This document shows, piece after piece, positions 62,365-64,000 of a DNA stretch of 64,000 bases; within the stretch, counting starts at the first letter, position 1, and every line of letters begins with the position of its first letter. The stretch comes from Martelella sp. AD-3 (lineage in GTDB: Bacteria; Pseudomonadota; Alphaproteobacteria; Rhizobiales; Rhizobiaceae): assembly GCF_001578105.1 (NCBI RefSeq), contig NZ_CP014275.1:3538501-3602500 (forward strand), written 5' to 3'. Made by a program: the position numbers and the translations under genes. The notes below the pieces were generated by a model. That model was not told the origin of the DNA, did not search any database, and was given only the letters and a program-made list of their open reading frames with translations.

Positions 62365-63023
62365 GAACGGTCGACTATCGCCTGAACGCCCTGGTCGATG
62401 CCGGGCTGGTCGAGACCGCGCCGCTTGCCGAACTGGCGCGGCATGCCGCCGAAAACGGCGCGACCTTGATCCAGTATCGCGACAAATACGCCAAGACCCG
62501 CCAGATGATCGAACGGGCCGTGGAAATCCGCAATGCGCTTGAACCGACCGGCGTTCCGCTCGTGGTCAATGACCGGGTCGACGTCACGCTCGCGGCAGAA
62601 GCCGTCGGCGTCCACCTCGGCGCAGACGACATGGATCCCGAGACCGCGCGACGGCTGCTCGGGCCGGACGCCATCATCGGCCTGACCGTCAAGAATGCGT
62701 CCGATGGCGCGCGGGCGGCAGCGGCCCCGGTCGACTATGCCTGTATCGGCGGCGTGTTTCATACGCTCTCCAAGATCAACTCCGACCCGCCGGTGGGCGT
62801 CGAGGGGTTTCGCGCGCTGCGCCGCGGACTGAAGAACGCGAGGCCGGACCTGCCGGTCGGCGCGATCGCCGGCATCAAGCTCGAACATGTGCCCGAGCTG
62901 ATCGCCGACGGGGCCGACGGCATCGCCGTGATCTCGGCAATCTTCCATGCGCCCGACGTGACGAAGGCGACCCGCGATTTCCGCCGGGCCGTCGACGCGG
63001 CGCTCGCGATCCGGGCGCGATGA
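62361..63023 (+). CDS. thiE: Thiamine phosphate synthase
   Basis: A 220-residue TIM-barrel enzyme that joins HMP-pyrophosphate and thiazole phosphate to thiamine phosphate. ATLIQYRDKYAKTRQMIERA binds the pyrophosphate, VPLVVNDRVDVTLAAEAVGVHLGADDMDP is the metal/substrate stretch given here in part (VNDRVD, VHLGADDMD), and IGGVFHTLSKIN binds the thiazole. Length is normal for ThiE. It is controlled by the upstream TPP riboswitch. Other thiamine genes (thiC, thiG, thiM, thiD) are not in the window. Its stop overlaps the next gene's start (ATGA, 63020-63023). Confidence 0.94.
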   Translation: MRTVDYRLNALVDAGLVETAPLAELARHAAENGATLIQYRDKYAKTRQMIERAVEIRNALEPTGVPLVVNDRVDVTLAAEAVGVHLGADDMDPETARRLLGPDAIIGLTVKNASDGARAAAAPVDYACIGGVFHTLSKINSDPPVGVEGFRALRRGLKNARPDLPVGAIAGIKLEHVPELIADGADGIAVISAIFHAPDVTKATRDFRRAVDAALAIRAR

Positions 63024-64000
63024 CATCGGCGGCAATCGAGCGCGTGGCCGGCCGCCTTGCGGACAGGCTTCAGACGACGCTTTCGATGATGGCGGGCGTC
63101 GTTCTGGCGCTGATGCTCGCGCTCGTCCTCCTCAGCGTCGTGCTCCGCTATGTCTTCCGGACCGGGCTGATCGGCACCGAGGATCTCGGCATCTGGCTGA
63201 ATGTGGCGCTGGTCTTTCTTGCCGCGCCGCTTGCCATGACCGGCCCGCTCGCCATGCGGCTCGAACTCCCCTTTTCAAGGCGGGCGGAATTGCCCGCCCG
63301 CATCATCGCCGATGCCGTCAGCCTCATCGCTGCCCTTGTCCTCGCCCTTGGCAGCGCTCGCGTCGCAACGCTGATCGGCGGCACCTCGCCAACCCTCGGC
63401 CTGCCCGAATGGGTGCGCTTTGCCGTCACCGGCACGGGCGGCGCGCTGATCGCCGCGACCCTTGCCCTCAGGCGCATCAGCGAACGGCGGCTCCTGTCGC
63501 TTGCGGTTTCTGTCGGTCTGGCCGGCCTCATCTCCCTCGCATGCCTGCGTTTCAATCTGGCAACGGCCGTTCCGCCGAGTGCCGCGATTGCGCTTTTCGC
63601 CGCCATCGGTCTGATCGCGGCTGCCCCGCTTGCCCATGCCTTCCTCGCCGCGGCCCTTGTCGCCATGCCCTTCGGCGGCAATCTGGCGCCGGAAACGATG
63701 GTGACGACAGCGGTTTCCGGCATGTCGCATTTCCTGCTTCTGGCGATCCCCTTCTTCCTCTTGACGGGGGCGGCCCTTTCGGCCTCCGGCGCGGCCGCGC
63801 ATCTCGTCGCCTTCGCCGCATCGCTTGTCGGCCACCGGCGCGGCGGGCTGGCGCAGACGGTGCTCGCCACCGGCACGCTTTTCTCCGGCGCGTCCGGTTC
63901 GTCGGTTGCCAATGCGGTGTTTTCAGCCACCACCTTTCAGCCCGAACTGGTGCGTCACGGCTACCCGCCGGCCCGCGCAGGGGCGATCATCGCCGCCTCC
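63020..64000 (+). CDS. TRAP transporter fused small and large permease (DctQM-like), C-terminus beyond the window
   Basis: The forward frame from an ATG at 63020 stays open to the right edge (327 codons). Residues 1-150 contain about four helices in a DctQ-like layout (VVLALMLALVLLSVVLRYVF, TEDLGIWLNVALVFLAAP); residues 170 onward show the DctM start (HFLLLAIPFFLLTGAALSAS, LFSGASGSSVANAVFSATTF, ELVRHGYPPARAGAI). It is therefore a Q-M fusion, cut at the edge. It is translationally coupled to thiE and so sits under the TPP riboswitch. A periplasmic DctP subunit is not visible and may lie beyond the edge. Confidence 0.88.
   Translation, partial: MTSAAIERVAGRLADRLQTTLSMMAGVVLALMLALVLLSVVLRYVFRTGLIGTEDLGIWLNVALVFLAAPLAMTGPLAMRLELPFSRRAELPARIIADAVSLIAALVLALGSARVATLIGGTSPTLGLPEWVRFAVTGTGGALIAATLALRRISERRLLSLAVSVGLAGLISLACLRFNLATAVPPSAAIALFAAIGLIAAAPLAHAFLAAALVAMPFGGNLAPETMVTTAVSGMSHFLLLAIPFFLLTGAALSASGAAAHLVAFAASLVGHRRGGLAQTVLATGTLFSGASGSSVANAVFSATTFQPELVRHGYPPARAGAIIAAS

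Noticed and set aside
1..64000. tRNA or rRNA genes, CRISPR arrays, insertion sequences, prophage genes
   Set aside because: None found by reading: no cloverleaf-type D or T arms with anticodon context, no regular spaced repeats, no transposase, integrase or phage proteins.

Overview
This is one high-GC window from an alphaproteobacterium, most likely a member of the Hyphomicrobiales (Rhizobiales), near Rhizobiaceae or Martelella. The placement rests on gene content: an addB-addA-trxA block beside tsaE and a PAS histidine kinase, a YtfQRT/YjfF sugar transporter next to a GbpR-like LysR regulator, many ABC, TTT and TRAP uptake systems, a DUF1127 gene followed by CCUCCUCCC-loop RNA hairpins, and rhizobial-style intergenic palindromes. 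The genus is a guess. I see no rRNA, tRNA, CRISPR array, transposase or prophage. The window is mostly metabolic and transport genes packed into operons.

Layout. 1-8.4 kb (minus): a hydantoinase A gene cut by the left edge, a UspA-BCCT betaine/choline-type transporter pair, an ABC exporter and a cytoplasmic GH2 beta-mannosidase. 8.6-11.1 kb (plus): molybdate uptake modABC. 11.3-18.4 kb (minus): one likely operon, DUF3830 protein - solute-binding protein - two permeases - ATPase - aminoaldehyde-type dehydrogenase - LysR regulator, resembling polyamine/amine import and oxidation. 18.6-21.1 kb (plus): a DsbA-like oxidoreductase and adenine deaminase. 21.5-30.2 kb (plus): an uncharacterised catabolic run (Gfo/Idh dehydrogenase, DUF993, sugar-phosphate isomerase-like, tripartite tricarboxylate transporter TctCBA, TetR, a 27-codon ORF, an enolase-superfamily enzyme). 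30.5-30.8 kb: DUF1127 gene plus a three-hairpin anti-Shine-Dalgarno RNA.

30.9-42.8 kb: a PPP-type phosphatase, then the arabinose locus ytfQ-ytfR-ytfT-yjfF-araB-araA-araD (minus), divergent from a LysR regulator and a sugar 1-dehydrogenase. 42.8-45.0 kb (minus): a lipoprotein with a TbpB-like C-terminus and its Slam outer-membrane partner, a probable type XI secretion pair. 45.3-49.8 kb: SapC-family protein, two SDRs, an orphan OpgG-type glucan gene and thioredoxin. 49.9-59.6 kb (minus): addA, addB, tsaE and the PAS kinase, for recombinational repair, t6A tRNA modification and signalling. 59.9-64 kb: an MFS carrier, a HAD phosphatase, then a TPP riboswitch controlling an 18-codon ORF, thiE and a TRAP permease that runs off the right edge.

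Most worth following up: the TPP-riboswitch-controlled TRAP transporter, the Slam/lipoprotein pair, the DUF1127-linked CCUCCUCCC RNA, and a palindromic repeat that sits in the same orientation at the 3' end of three unrelated genes and supplies the stop codon of two of them.
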